A stretch of 64,000 nt of DNA, taken from NCBI GenBank assembly GCA_014898425.1, contig RCSZ01000021.1, positions 186,001 to 250,000 of the forward strand, read 5' to 3'. A program made the translations under genes and the position numbers. The DNA is from Botryotinia globosa. Taxonomy: Eukaryota; Ascomycota; Leotiomycetes; Helotiales; Sclerotiniaceae. Under the pieces are notes generated by a model. That model was not told the origin of the DNA and did not search any database. It saw only the letters and a program-made list of their open reading frames with translations. Below are positions 23,484 to 36,253 of this stretch, piece after piece. The first letter of the stretch is position 1; each line of letters opens with the position of its first letter.

Positions 23484-25727
23484 ATGTCTCGAGTAACAAG
23501 ATCAACCACGATCAATATTGTGGAAGATAATACAGCATCCATTGCTGCCCAAATCCCTCTTCCATTGACACCTGCTCCAAAAGTATTGGCTACTTCAACT
23601 GTACACGAATTGAATAGCATGGCAGCTCATGATAGCTCAGAAACGGATCTCGCACAACATATGAAAAATCTCAAAGCTGCATATCGAAGTGCTCTCGGTA
23701 TCACAAAAAAAGGCAAAAAGCACAACAAGAATAAGAACAAGGGAAAGCAAGACCTTTCGACAGAGATAGAGCATACCAAGATTACTGTCCCTGCGTTCGA
23801 GCACATCGAGGGTTATACTGTTAATCCAACTTCCGTTCAAACTACTCCAAACACAGAAACTGTCCCAAGAATTGCTGCAGGCCCACCTGGTGCTCGCTCT
23901 ACAAGTCTTGTCTCTAATTTTGAGCTTTCAAGGACTCAAACTGGTCAGCCAAAATCTGTTCAACCACCTTACATCATGGGACAGCCTATCTTACCTCACA
24001 TTCCACAATTGGGACGAACCACTCGAGGTCAAATTACAAGACAACAAGCAGGTCAGTATGATAAAGGTGTTTCATTCATTAGAGCGGCCGATACTGGAGA
24101 TGTCTTCTGGAAACCACCTCCCCTCTCCAGCTGTGGTTCATCTCTTTTCGCTGGTTCCCACTTTCCTATGCAGACTGGACTTTTCTTTCCCTTGAGACTT
24201 GAGCATAACACTAATCCCTCGGACTATTTAGCAAGGAAGAATAATGACAACATAGAGACAAAGGATGTCGAGTCTTCAGCATCAGACAAAATTCGATACA
24301 CCCCAAAGAAAAATGGACCTCCAGCTGTTTCTGGCACCGTGCCCTTCACAAAGCAAATCACAACACTCGAGGAGATTGAAAGAGCTTACAAGGCTTCGGA
24401 GGTAACGCCTCCTGTTCGCCACTCATCTTCCGCCGAAATTGAAGAGGATTCATTCCTCGATATAATCATAAATCGGTCGCCAGCAAAGCCTGTGTCTCGC
24501 ATCGAAGACTCTTTGGAAGAGCTTGACAATCTGGAAGATGCCATAGATGCGCTCGATGAAGCTACAACTGTTGAAAAATTTGTTGCTACCTCACCCAAGG
24601 CGGTCAATATCTCAACTGAAGCTTCCTCTGACAGCAATTTGAGAAGATCACCCCAACGAGGACTGGTTGAGGAGCTCCCCGCTGCTGGACTACGTGTACG
24701 CGTACATGACAGTCCAACTCAAACAACTTCACAAAGACCCAAATCTACCTACGCAACAATGCGTGTCAAACGTACCAAAGCCACGGAACCAACCCTCAAA
24801 AAGGCTAAATCTATGTCTTTCGAAAATGTAAGACCTGTTGTTAGCCCGGAAAAGCCAACAATGACATCCCCAAGTAAAGTTCCACGTCCAACTAGTCTCC
24901 TTCCTCCAAAATCAACAACCAAATCTACAAAGTCGTCCACCAAGCCAGTGTTCGAGCTTCCTGGTGACGCTGTCGCTAAGCGATTAAAGGAACAGAGAGA
25001 AGCTCGTATTGCGCAACGAGAATCATCCGAAATGACAGTCGTTCGAACTACAACTACACCAGGAAGAATCAAATCCACGAAGCCTCCCACCAAATCTTCT
25101 CAATTCGAACTTCCCGGCGAAGCATACTCAAGACGTAAGCGAGAAGCACTTGAGGCAAAACTCAAAGCCCAAGAAGAAGAAGATCGCAAAAGACGTGAAT
25201 TCAAAGCCAGACCCATAGGTAAACCCGTTGCTTCCCGTACACTTCCCCGCGATACAGCTGCTAGTCGCGCACGCCAAAGTAAAACGGGAACACCCGGTGA
25301 CAGTATTGATAGTGGTGGTCTCACAATCGGTAAACGTGGGAGCTTAGTTGGAGGTCATCGTCCTTCAATTCTGGACATGCAAAAAGTGAATGTTATTGGC
25401 TCATCACCCCGTACTAAGGCTCCTCCTGCCCCTTTGAATCGCAAAGCCTCACAACGTCCACATAATCCGAGAATGGCAATGCAGAGAACGGTGTCAGATT
25501 CGGATCATGAATTGCAGAGACAGAGAGCCAAGGAACTTTATAATAAAGACGCAATGTATACAGCAGACATTGAAAGAGAAAAAAAGGAACGGGAGATGGC
25601 AGCTATCAGGGCAAGGGAAGAGGCGGCAGAAAAGGGAAGGGCCGCTAGTAGGGAATGGGCGGAAAGACAGAAGGCCAAAGCAATGGGTGAGGCGCTTACC
25701 AGTCCAAAGTCTTCTACTTTCTTCTGA
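23484..25727 (+). CDS. Large disordered protein of unknown function with repeated FELPG motifs
   Basis: A single uninterrupted frame of 747 codons. It starts MSRVTRSTTINIVEDNTAS in the AAG-ATG-TCT context. The sequence is dominated by Ser, Thr, Pro and Lys. A Lys/Asn-rich stretch (KKGKKHNKNKNKGK) lies near residues 74-88, and an acidic SLEELDNLEDAIDALDEA helix near residue 350. Two related basic helices follow FELPGDAVAKRLKEQREAR (about residue 490) and FELPGEAYSRRKREALEAK (about residue 541). The second runs into EEEDRKRREFKARPIGKP. FKARP followed by a charged helix resembles motifs in TPX2-type microtubule proteins, but that is a weak hint. The C-terminus is a long charged helix (DIEREKKEREMAAIRAREEAAEKGRA). 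No enzyme domain is visible. I do not assign a function. Confidence 0.8.
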   Translation: MSRVTRSTTINIVEDNTASIAAQIPLPLTPAPKVLATSTVHELNSMAAHDSSETDLAQHMKNLKAAYRSALGITKKGKKHNKNKNKGKQDLSTEIEHTKITVPAFEHIEGYTVNPTSVQTTPNTETVPRIAAGPPGARSTSLVSNFELSRTQTGQPKSVQPPYIMGQPILPHIPQLGRTTRGQITRQQAGQYDKGVSFIRAADTGDVFWKPPPLSSCGSSLFAGSHFPMQTGLFFPLRLEHNTNPSDYLARKNNDNIETKDVESSASDKIRYTPKKNGPPAVSGTVPFTKQITTLEEIERAYKASEVTPPVRHSSSAEIEEDSFLDIIINRSPAKPVSRIEDSLEELDNLEDAIDALDEATTVEKFVATSPKAVNISTEASSDSNLRRSPQRGLVEELPAAGLRVRVHDSPTQTTSQRPKSTYATMRVKRTKATEPTLKKAKSMSFENVRPVVSPEKPTMTSPSKVPRPTSLLPPKSTTKSTKSSTKPVFELPGDAVAKRLKEQREARIAQRESSEMTVVRTTTTPGRIKSTKPPTKSSQFELPGEAYSRRKREALEAKLKAQEEEDRKRREFKARPIGKPVASRTLPRDTAASRARQSKTGTPGDSIDSGGLTIGKRGSLVGGHRPSILDMQKVNVIGSSPRTKAPPAPLNRKASQRPHNPRMAMQRTVSDSDHELQRQRAKELYNKDAMYTADIEREKKEREMAAIRAREEAAEKGRAASREWAERQKAKAMGEALTSPKSSTFF

Positions 25728-28700
25728 GTGTAGGTTGATCAAATTGTTTGTGGTGTTTTCGGCGTTTTAAGTTGGCTTTAAACTGTCTGGGATTAGTGTG
25801 CTCGGCTTAGGTTGCTTACATGGATATATGAGCCTATGCGTCAGGTACTTGTATACGTTATTGTGAATTTCTTCATGTCGGACTTGGTTTTTGAAGTCTG
25901 ATATTATACGTTCTTTTCAGCTTAATATCTCAGGGGGATTGTATGTTCGAAACGGGCGGACAGCACGCTTCTGGATTTTGTTTTTCGACAAGGAGTTTAA
26001 AAATGTATGGCTAGGCTCACGGTATGGTGTACATCACATACATATATTCCCGGGGCATAGAGGGCATCTGAATATATGATTTTGAAAGGAAGGGGGAGGG
26101 GTGGGGGGTCTGATTTAGCGGATGGGTGGGAATGTGGTGGTCTTGATTGAGTATTATACCTTTGGGGGGGGTTGAATCGGGAGTCTGTATGGGTTATTGG
26201 AATGGATTGGTCTGTACAGGAGTATCTCGAGACTGCAATCTTCAGCTCAAGAATGAAGGATGGAGATGAATGGGATATGAGTCGATCGCTCGTCTTTGTT
26301 GCGGCGGGGTTAGGGATTACATGATTATGAGTAGGCGGTTCAGTGTATTTTGTATTGATAAGTAATTGTATAAATTAATAAAATGAAGAATAGTTGCTAT
26401 TCTCTAGTTTTCACATTTCAAATGGAAGTCAAGCTTGTGTGTGATTGTGTACAGGAAGGTGTAAGTCTTTACTTTCACACTGGTAGTTCATACAGTATAC
26501 CTCTTCACGGAGAGATTGCGTTGCTCGCCAGTGGTGAGTGAGTGGTATGCTTGTACTGTTCGAATAAATTGGTTCTGCAAAACCAAAAAGATCATCAACA
26601 TACATTTTCATTTCCCTTGTCTTAAAATCCTTCAAGAGATTTCAGTGAGACCCAGTAGATTATTATTGCCTATTTACTGTCGATACCAGGTACACAAATA
26701 TCCTCCTGTCAAGCTTCCTACACATCGAATACCAATCCCAATCCCCGTCTCAAGCTCAGTAGACCCTCAAGCATGCAGCTAGTTATTTACACTTACGAGT
26801 AGACATATCCGCATTCTGTACTTTGGTGTACGGATATATTGACAAATTAAGACGGGGTTTCAGGAAGAGAAGTTTGTTCAACGGATAGGTTGTAAACTCG
26901 TGGGAATGTTTGGATGAGGATGAGGATGAAGATGAAGTTGTATTTATGTTCATTTGTTCTCATTTTTCTTGGGGTGGAGAGAAGGGGATCTTGTGCGGAT
27001 TTGGTGGCTGGGGGAGTTTGTGGATTGTTAGGTATTATGTTTGTGAGTTTACCTCGAGCCTTGGGGGTACGTACTCGACACCAGCTTAAGAATATAGATC
27101 GCTCCTCCTGACTTTGATGGTATACAAAGACTGGAGTTCAACAGGAATTCCAAGGCGATTTTGTGTATTCGGAACGATGAATAGATGGTATATTTACGCG
27201 TGGACGAGTGAGTCATGGGAATGATCATTCTGGAAATTGGTGTGATGATGGAGCGGATGCGAAGAGTAAGAGTGTTATGATAGTAAAGGAGAAGATCACT
27301 GATAATAAGTAATAGTGGGAGAATAAATTTTGTGCCGGAGACGATCATATCTTGTGGTGATGAGATTGAGTCATAGTCACCGAGTATTTATATATCTTCA
27401 AATGAATAGCGAGCTTTAAGCTGGACCCACCATCTAGTTATAATCAGATATCTTGCTATGTGAGATCTGCAAGCTGCTTAGTTCTTGTCCTTCTTGGGGG
27501 CCGTCATTCGTGTTTTGGATATTATTCCCAAGTCAGCTGCACGTCAATTTACACCCTGCGCCTGTTCTGCCCAAGACCATCTTCTGTCTCTTGAGAACTT
27601 GGACTCAGGATGATATTTTTGGTGATATACAAATACTGTGTTGGTGGATATTGGTCGGTTCCATGTGCCTATTGAGAGGATATGCGACGGAGCTAAACTT
27701 ATCGAAACACTCGTTCCATCGCATCCCTAATGCGGTTTCTTCAATATCAATAGACAATAGGTATATAAAGTCCTTTCCCTGGACCAACCCCGAGAAATTA
27801 AAGTACGCGCTGTCAGCTGGTCACATCCCAGGAGAAATGGATAAAGAAAGGGAGGCCAGAAAAAGTTGGTAGCTATGACTTGAACATTTTGGAAGAGCAA
27901 GGAAAGCTGGCTAAATACATTGTTTGATTTTGATACTAACAGTATATAGCATGTGTGGACAGCAACATGATTAGCTGTAGTCATGGCAAGGGCAATCATT
28001 TCATACTTGATTCAGGAATGGAATGATTGAAGTAGACTAAAGTTCTTATAATTAGATACTTTGCACTCATACTTGACACTTCCCTATGTAGGCTTTTGAC
28101 GATGAACATGAGAGGTTTTTCAGTTAGTGGATCGCAAGCCTCGACAGCTATCATCATGAAGGTCCTCTAGTAAACGAGACTAGATGCTACATCGAATCCA
28201 TCTATAGAAGATTCATTAAATCCCCTTGTCTGATATTCTTAGACCCAATGAATAACCATAGGGGGAAAAAAGAGCTAGGAGGATTCCACCCCTCTAAGAT
28301 TAAGACTGCATATGAGACGAGCCTTGCCAGATATGCGTAAACATTCCTCGGGTCTTGGGTCTTCGGTCTTGGGGTCTTCGTAAAGCGTGAGTTGAGTTCT
28401 GTATTTGACAGCTACAGCTTGAGGATGGATGATGATTGAGTCAACGACGATGATGGATGATTAGGGATGACAATGAGAAATCAGACAAATCTTTCCGGAA
28501 CTTTCGTTACTGAAGTTTTGACTAAGTAATGCGGGGAAGGATTCTGGAAATACACATGATGTAACAGATACGTCACTCCTTTGAACTTTGCTTGTGGTAC
28601 GCTTGCTTTCTGTATAATAGTACCTCTGTATCTCATTGCTATTTATATAAAAGTTCAAGAACACTCAACACGTCAGAGGTAGAAGTTGATTATAAAGAGT

Positions 28701-31700
28701 ACGTGTTATATCACATTGGTCCTCTATGAAATATCACAGTACATTACTCTCCCACATTCACCAGCAGCTAGGATATGAGAAGGAAGAATGTCTCTTTCGA
28801 GTACACACCTAGAAAGTGTGCCTCTGGAATTATCTATTAGGCCGATTTCTACTTTCAGATAGTCTTCTTTGCTACTGACCTATGGGTTGGCGGTACTTCC
28901 ACTGGGAAGAACTTTGAGCCCGTAAGACTGTAGTCACCTTTTGCAAGTATGAATGAGAATTCTGTGAGTTGGAGGGGTAAGGAAGAGATGCAGATGAAAC
29001 GACAACAGTTTACAACTACACGAAGCGATGACTGGCTAAGAAAGAATCGGCAACGAAACAACGGGGATGGGACGGCGAAGACATTATTGTGTATTGTCAC
29101 AGGATTTAATCCAATACACTGTATAAAATAGAAGAATGCACTCTTGCATTGTAGTATTTATGATCAACTGTGATGATTGGAATATTCTTGAAAACAATAC
29201 CAACATAGACCACTACTACCTCAGATTCAAGGAACTTGATCGAAACTTGGCCAGTTCAGAATTTGCACAATATCACTCCCGTACACAACCATTTCAACAT
29301 CCATCTTGCCGCATTACTGTATATCGTGATCCTTCATGGTCATTTCTCATAGCCAACGATCCAGAGTCATGGCACCACTTCAGGCCGACTAACATGAGCC
29401 GTCTCAATTCATCACACCACCGAGAATCCTCCCAGGCCGGAAACTATTAACAACCGTCATTAGCGCTTATAAAATCCCTCAATTCTCTCTTCCGGCCGCG
29501 ACCCGTCTCTCACCGCGTTCATCATCCACATCGGGAAGAATTATAAATTATCCTCCGATCAAGTGGCTCAAGTCCGCCATTATGGCCCGGCGGATGTATC
29601 CCGTTCCTCCTAGCCCCTAGCGATATATTGCGGGGTACCATCCACCCCATGAATGTACGATATTTGTACAAGTGACATACCTTACCGCTGTTAAGTCCAG
29701 AGACCCGATTACCCCATCACTCGGTCGAGATCTAGGCCGATTGTACATGATCCTCGTGTTCTTCCAACTGCAGTACTCTTGAGATTTATGCATTAACAAT
29801 TAATTTCGCGTGATACCTGCTTCTGATCTGCTCATTCTTGCTTTCTTACTCCTTGGGACAAAGTCTTGGGACAAGTATCAAAGCGTCTCACTGCGCTGGC
29901 GTCGAAAAAGCAAAGGGGACCCCCACGCTCCAACTCCACGTGTGGAGTTCTTAGACACGGCATTATATCTGGATTTAAGTGCAGCATAAAGCAGCAATGT
30001 CTTCATGTGCATCACGAGAACAACAGATGCTGCACGCAACAGATGCAAAGTAGGCGTTGTAAAATGTTCCCTTACATATCTCTAGTATATGCCCGCTTAC
30101 TAGGAAAAGGAGAAAAAGGCAAAACCAGACGGTCTTCAGATCTTGGTTGAATAGACGGAGTACCCACATACGTGTACATGAAAAGAAGAAACAAGAACTC
30201 AGTAGTAACACTCCATCTCGTGATCTCCGCATGATATCTCCATCTCATCGGCCACAACTGACGCCAAGATCCTCTTGTATCCCGTAAAAATGTATGTAGG
30301 GACGAAACTGGAAAACTCAATTCTTATTTCATTAATCAAAGACGAACAAAAAGTAATCCTGTACTAACAATAATGCATATTTCCGTGCCCCACAATTCTT
30401 GATGCTAAGGGGTAAGAGAGAAAGCCACTGCACGTGAAATAGAGGTACAACAAGCTGTCGTATCACTGGACCAACAGAACAAGCAAGTAAATACCTAATC
30501 AAATCTTTCTCCTTGCGTCGGCCAGCAACGGCTTTCGGTAATAGATCGGTGTTGGAGTTGCAGATGAAACAGTGCTTGGTTTTTTGACATATGCAGGTTC
30601 CCGAGGGGACGCTAAGGAATGTATGGACTGTACCGCAGTAAGAGGGGTTTTGTACTTAAGCTTGTGCTAGAATTGTAGGCTTTTTCGGGGCGTGGTGTTG
30701 TGACACATGAGTGAGCAAGATATTGATCATAAAGTGTAACTACAAAAGCAAACATGAAGAGATTGATGCAGAAGTGCAGAACTTAGTTGTGGAACGTCGG
30801 AGAAGAGGGAAGGAGAAGGCTGGTGCTGGAATTGTAAATGTGGAACTCACCGGGAAGTTACTAGACTAGACATTTTGATACTCCAGCAGGAAATTGGAAT
30901 GTGTGTGTTTAACCTTACCACCGGTCCTGCAGCTACAAAGGTCTCAGTCTCAAAGAACAAATAGAACTTTCCACGACATATGAAACCATAAAAGCCAAAG
31001 AACTCGGTGACCGGAAAGCTCTTTCATCTTGCAGTTTTCGTTCTCGTACCAATGACCTGGTGAATGATAGAGGTATTCATGTACCAACAACCCGGGTTAT
31101 CGACGGTCCAAACTACTGGTCATATCACATGGTGGGTATACGGTATGGACCGAAGATCGCGAACCTCAACAACATGATTCATACCCAAATCGGATACACT
31201 TGCCTCTCTATTCGTAATTTCGTACATATAGAGACGTGCATGCTACTGAGACTCGAAGCTATGACCCCACTTGAGGCTTGAATTAACGTGAACCATTTCA
31301 GTCATATCTCAAATTCCTTTTTCCGTACCTGACCCAGTGACAACCACACTAACATTAAACATTGAGAAAAATAAGCAAACATAAAAGAAATAAACGTGAT
31401 GAGCATTTAACTCGATTTGGAAATTTGAAATATCGCTCCGATCCATCAACATCAGCCTCATCTTTTTCCAAATTGAGGTTTTGCGGCGTCGTCCAGAACA
31501 TTCTCGCTTCCGCTTCATATGTACCCCTTCATTACAGTCGGAGGGAAAAAAAATGTTCACCGATGTAAAAAGTCAAAACTTAACAGTCTCAAACCATAAA
31601 GTAGGTTAGAACAAAAGTAACAATAAACATCTCCACCCGACCGAATACAGTCAGATCAGTGAAAGCCCTTCAAAGGATTCCCGAGCAAATGGTAACGAGA

Positions 31701-32263
31701 GAAAAAGTTTTCCCTACATGAATCCTCGAGAGTTCAGCTCAGCCCAGCCCAACCAACATGAATGAATTGAATACACGAGCCACGACACCACGACGCAATC
31801 GTAGGAATTATGCCACTTTAATCAAACATGATCAATGCAAGCAAAACAATCCATCATTAACCTTACGGAACCCGATATTGTAGATCCAGACTCCATAATA
31901 GCCCAAGTTCAAACCCAAGACCATAATGCACACACAACACCGAATCCACGGCAATGAAACGGAATGAATGAACGACAACAAGTCAGTCTCCCACCCATGT
32001 AACCACGGAAAAACATCACCGAGTTCGGAAATCCACAATTGCATCGTTGTCCCGTTCTCAAACAAAACAAACTCGGTGTCTCGATTCTTACTCGGTATCA
32101 GTTCGTGGGTCTGCATTGTACAATTTGTACAAAATCACAAGTAAGAGTACATCGAGATTCTAGACTCTCACAAAGCCCAAGCACCTTCTGAGAACTCCAC
32201 GTGTATCCAGAAGCTTCAAACAATTGGATTCATCGCCGATACCGTACATAGCAGTATGGGAAT

Positions 32264-32295
32264 TCTCCACTCGCCCTCCACTCGCCCTCCACTCA
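32264..32295. repeat. Short tandem repeat CGCCCTCCACT
   Basis: CTCCACTCGCCCTCCACTCG and its continuation form nearly three copies of an 11-bp unit ending in CTCATCG. It is non-coding as far as I can see. Confidence 0.6.
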
Positions 32296-33962
32296 TCGAC
32301 ACACATGTCATAGAACTGGACCCGCCTGATTTCAGACCCGACCGGGAGCTACACTGCAAGCCGGAACTTCGCTAACCCTAAATCCTTGCGTGGGTTGAGG
32401 TGAGCAAGTGGATGTTGTACCTGACAGACGGAAGCGTGGTGAAGCGCTGGCCGGGGACGAGATCCGTCTTGAATCTTGATGTGTGTTATATTTATGGAGT
32501 CAGAAAATTATGCAACTTGTGTTATGTTATGGAGACTGGAGTAGGGAAGCATTGGGTCACCGACTGCTGCTATATATGAATGGTTCTAGATGTGGATATT
32601 GCTCTTCTTGGTATAGTGATGGTGGAGTCTGAAGTGTTGTGAATTCAAGTAATTATGGAAAGAGACATATAATAAAATGTTGAATTAAGATATTTGGAAA
32701 ATCATTTGAGATCACCAACATTAAATCCTCAGACGAACCAACATGGCAACACCCCTCTCATGAGTCTCATCTCACCTGACAAGGCAAGGGCGTTCGTCTG
32801 CCAAAATATCTCGTACCTGGAACTACATACTCGGACGAAAAATGAGAGGAATAACGGCATTCCCGCTTCGTCACGACGATCATTGCGCAATTCTTCCTTG
32901 AATTTTTTCCTACAATTTTTTCTCTCCAGCATCTTTCCCTTCCCCTTTCAAGTCTCTCCTTGACGAAATTCATCTATCGGTGAAAACTTCTGGAAAAACT
33001 TAATTGTGTTTCATCCCCTCTTGGTCATTCCTTGTAGATTTCTCATACGGCCGCGATCATCTAACCTTTGCTGCGAGTCTGCGACTAAACTTTAGGTCCC
33101 GCTCTCGAGGCCGCTGTAACGGATGGGTTTCTACATTTCCACGGTGGAGTGAATTCTGGGGATCAACGGTCAAAGCAAGCAAAGCAAACAAAGCAAGCAA
33201 AGCAAGTTAGTAAACAAGGTACGAGCGGTAAGGCAGAGCTCCGGGCGGCGCCGGATTCAGAGAATCTCAATGGGTGGTACCGATGGAGCAAATATGTTGT
33301 TCAGTGGAGATTCCGCCCGCGGGTATGGATTGGAATTTCCGCAGTGTTTGTTTTTTGCTTTGTATTATAGTATATACTCGGTACATGCTGTGAATCTGTG
33401 ATGTTCCGGTTTCGGGGCGGTGGGGTTGAATAGAAGGAACTTGGAATCATTCCATATGCTTTTGCTTCATGCTTACTCCGTAGAGACTCGAGAGGTTTTG
33501 CTGTACTGTATTTAGAAGCTAGCGGGGCTCTGGGGGTGGAATCACTGGAGTCACTGGAATCATGGAATCATGGAATGTACTTTGTAATCTGGAAGAGTGA
33601 GGGATAAAAATTTGCATACATGATGCATGATGCATCATCATACAGTACATATTCAATTCCCTCATCAATCGCCCTACAAACGCGAATAATGGCTCAATGG
33701 CTCAATTTCCAACAATCCTACTCCCGCATACCGTGTGCACTGTGCTATTACCTCAATCCAACTGTTCATCATCACCACATCCATTCAAACCCTTCGCACG
33801 TGTCTCCGTTCCCAGACTCCCAAGGCTCTAGCACAGATCCCATTACCTAACAAGAATCCCCCCAGCGGAGACCTCACTTCATGCATTCAAGACAGCTCAT
33901 CCATGAATTCTTCACTAATGGAGTAGATGCATGATCCAACCTTACAAGTTACATGAGAATCG

Positions 33963-33993
33963 CATCATCATCACCATCATCATCATCATCCAT
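33963..33993. repeat. CAT/CAC trinucleotide microsatellite
   Basis: About ten trinucleotides, mostly CAT with one CAC, within gene-poor DNA. Confidence 0.8.
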
Positions 33994-35788
33994 TTAGCTC
34001 TCCCCACACATTGTTAGACTTCACCCATGGGCCATGAATCCATGATTCCCAGAAGATCTCGAGGAACAGAACACGTGCAAGCCCAAAGAATCCACCAACA
34101 TGTAGGTATCTCCTAAATTGTAGCCTAATGTTTAGCTAAGCATTCCCAAAGTCCACCAGTCCGTACGGAACCGGCCAACAGTCAACGTTGAACTTTCCCA
34201 TCTTTCCAGTATCTTTCTCCTTCTACAAGACTACAACACCTCGAAACACTCGAAGAAGTGATTGATTGATGTACAGTCTGATATCTCGGGTAGAATCCAA
34301 CAAAAAAAATCTTTCAAACTCTATCTGAATCCAAATTCAAGAACTAGACGCGAGATTAGAGTTCAACTCCGTCGTCGATTCCAAATCGTCTTGGCCAAAA
34401 GTCTAACTCTCGATCGAATCAAATCAATTTCCAATACGCCACGAACGGCTCACTGGAGCAGATTCTTTTATGCGTGAAATCCTCCCACTCTAGAAATCTG
34501 TAAAGCGTACGGGTCATGTTGCCGCCGGGGATTTCGTGAGTAAAATTGCGAAAGAACTATACATAGAAAATTCTCCGATTTCCCTTCCCCAGTAACCCTG
34601 TGCAAAGTATATCTATCGGCTTTCCTCACTCGATCCAGCTTCGTCCTCCTCCACTACTCGTGAAAAACCAACAAGGTGCAAACAGAAATTCTTACTTTAT
34701 TGCTGACCTAAATTTACTTGCAAATATTCATCGTTTAAGATTTACGCGCTCACATTATGGTTATTTTGTTGAGCTTCGCCGCAAACGAGCTGCCAAGGTA
34801 CGCCCGGCGTGTTACACTGGATTTCTTGTTTCTTTGAAGGAAGGAGTAGTGGCCACCATATTAATGTACCGATCGACGAACATCATTTGCTTGTCTTCTG
34901 ATTAGTGAATTAGTGGGAGCGCGAGGGGTACCATACTACGTGGAAAGGAATCGTACTCCGTTTTAAGTGTTGTAGGATGAGAAAATTCATAATTCTCACA
35001 TATATTGTATCACAAAACAAGCAATGAGCATAGATAAAGTTTGGTGTCAAATCCGTCATCTTGTGAACGGACTGAAGAATTTTTATTATTCTTTTTCTTC
35101 ACCATCGTGCTAATAAGACATGCCATTTCACTTCATTCTTAAGAAGTAATGACAAGACCAGAGTGATCCATCCATCCATCCATACCGTGTGGTATATTCT
35201 CCTCCCAATCCAAACTATCGCTAACAAGAGATGAATTTGCTGATCAAGCGAGAAACAATTGAGAAAAAACGGCGCCCCTTCACCATAAAGTGAATCATTC
35301 CTTCCTTTCCAACAAATGAAATTGAATTGCTGCAACGCTGCCTATCCCATTGCTCCCATGCTTTCCCATAGTCTGAAACGACATCTGATATCCGTCCCAT
35401 TCCTTCCTTATGCCCATGATGTATTAGAAAGAAAAGAAAAAAGTGTAGTATCGATATGATGATAAGAATGCGAGACTCCACCCCTCGCTATTCTGAATGC
35501 TCCGATGCAAATGATGAACGACGACTGGACCCAAGGAAATTTTTTAATGCCGCATTGATGAGAGATGTGAATGTATGATGTGATCCGAATGCCCAAATGA
35601 TAACACTTTTGTACAACAACCGATTTTAGATCGTATATTGTGAGAAAACGCCGACTCCGCTGTAAGGATTTTAGAGATGAGATATGGGTATTTGTATCAT
35701 GATGAGAGAAAATTTGTGCGGTCTGAAATAACGCCAATAAATGCCTGAAGTTGAGATGATATTGTAGTAAAGTTTCCGAGGTAGTCGT

Positions 35789-36253
35789 TTAATGGCTCCC
35801 GGATTGTCGTCTGTTGTTACGAGATTGATCGAATGAGCTAGCATATGCCCTCAATGCCCGTTTTGATTCCGCAGATAATTGTGCTGGTTCTGACGAGGTC
35901 GAGGAAGTGCTTTGCATGGAGAAAAGACTAGACTGAGAGCTCGAAGGAGTCAAGGTAGACTTCGCAGCTGGAGATGATCTCGAGGTTTGGTAGAAGGATG
36001 CAGTACTAGAGGGGGTTGTGCCGTATGGTTGTGCATTGCTGAAGTTGTATGCTGGCTCCATGTAGAAACCATTCGACTTTGAAGGCCAAGCTGCCCCGTG
36101 AAGTGACGATGGTGAGGAGGGAGCTGAGCTGTCGCTGGAGGAAGCTTTTTCGTATTCTGCCAAACGGCAAGCCTCTGAACAGTAAACACTGCCATCTGTT
36201 TGCCTGTCACAGGCGAGGCAGAAATCTGGAGACCATTCCATGTCGAAAGACAT
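35789..36253 (-). CDS. Ecl1-type zinc-binding lifespan-regulator family protein
   Basis: One intronless exon of 154 aa. The N-terminus MSFDMEWSPDFCLACDRQ with Cys 12, 15, 25 and 29 (FCLACDRQ...VYCSEACRLAEYEKAS) matches the short zinc-binding region of the Ecl1/2/3 family. In fission yeast these proteins extend chronological lifespan and respond to nutrient and zinc stress. The rest is Ser/Pro/Thr-rich and probably disordered. A final conserved-looking helix reads LSAESKRALRAYASSFDQSR. The gene stands alone, with about 10 kb of non-coding DNA on its 3' side and 11.6 kb on its 5' side, which may include a long untranslated leader or regulatory DNA. The family assignment rests on the Cys pattern. 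The molecular function of these proteins is poorly defined. Confidence 0.8.
   Translation of the reverse strand: MSFDMEWSPDFCLACDRQTDGSVYCSEACRLAEYEKASSSDSSAPSSPSSLHGAAWPSKSNGFYMEPAYNFSNAQPYGTTPSSTASFYQTSRSSPAAKSTLTPSSSQSSLFSMQSTSSTSSEPAQLSAESKRALRAYASSFDQSRNNRRQSGSH

Larger units (their letters stand above)
25728..35788. other. 10-kb gene-poor region of ordinary composition
   Basis: I find no gene here. Frames are short (up to 139 codons, 27453-27872 +) and lack recognisable motifs or convincing splice-linked extensions. Base composition is not AT-extreme, so this differs from the transposon block at the right end. It holds a G-rich stretch at 26092-26108 (GGGGGAGGGGTGGGGGG), an AAGCAAGCAAAGCAAACA-type repeat at about 33173-33208, and a CATCATCAC microsatellite near 33963-33993. 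The right part may be 3' sequence of the Ecl1-like gene. Confidence 0.4.

Noticed and set aside
26092..26108. G-rich run as a G-quadruplex or regulatory element
   Set aside because: Only three clear G-runs unless the last is split, and no gene nearby to regulate; noted but not claimed.
27453..27872. 139-codon frame in the gene-poor region
   Set aside because: Mixed hydrophobic and random composition, no motif, no splice-linked partner.
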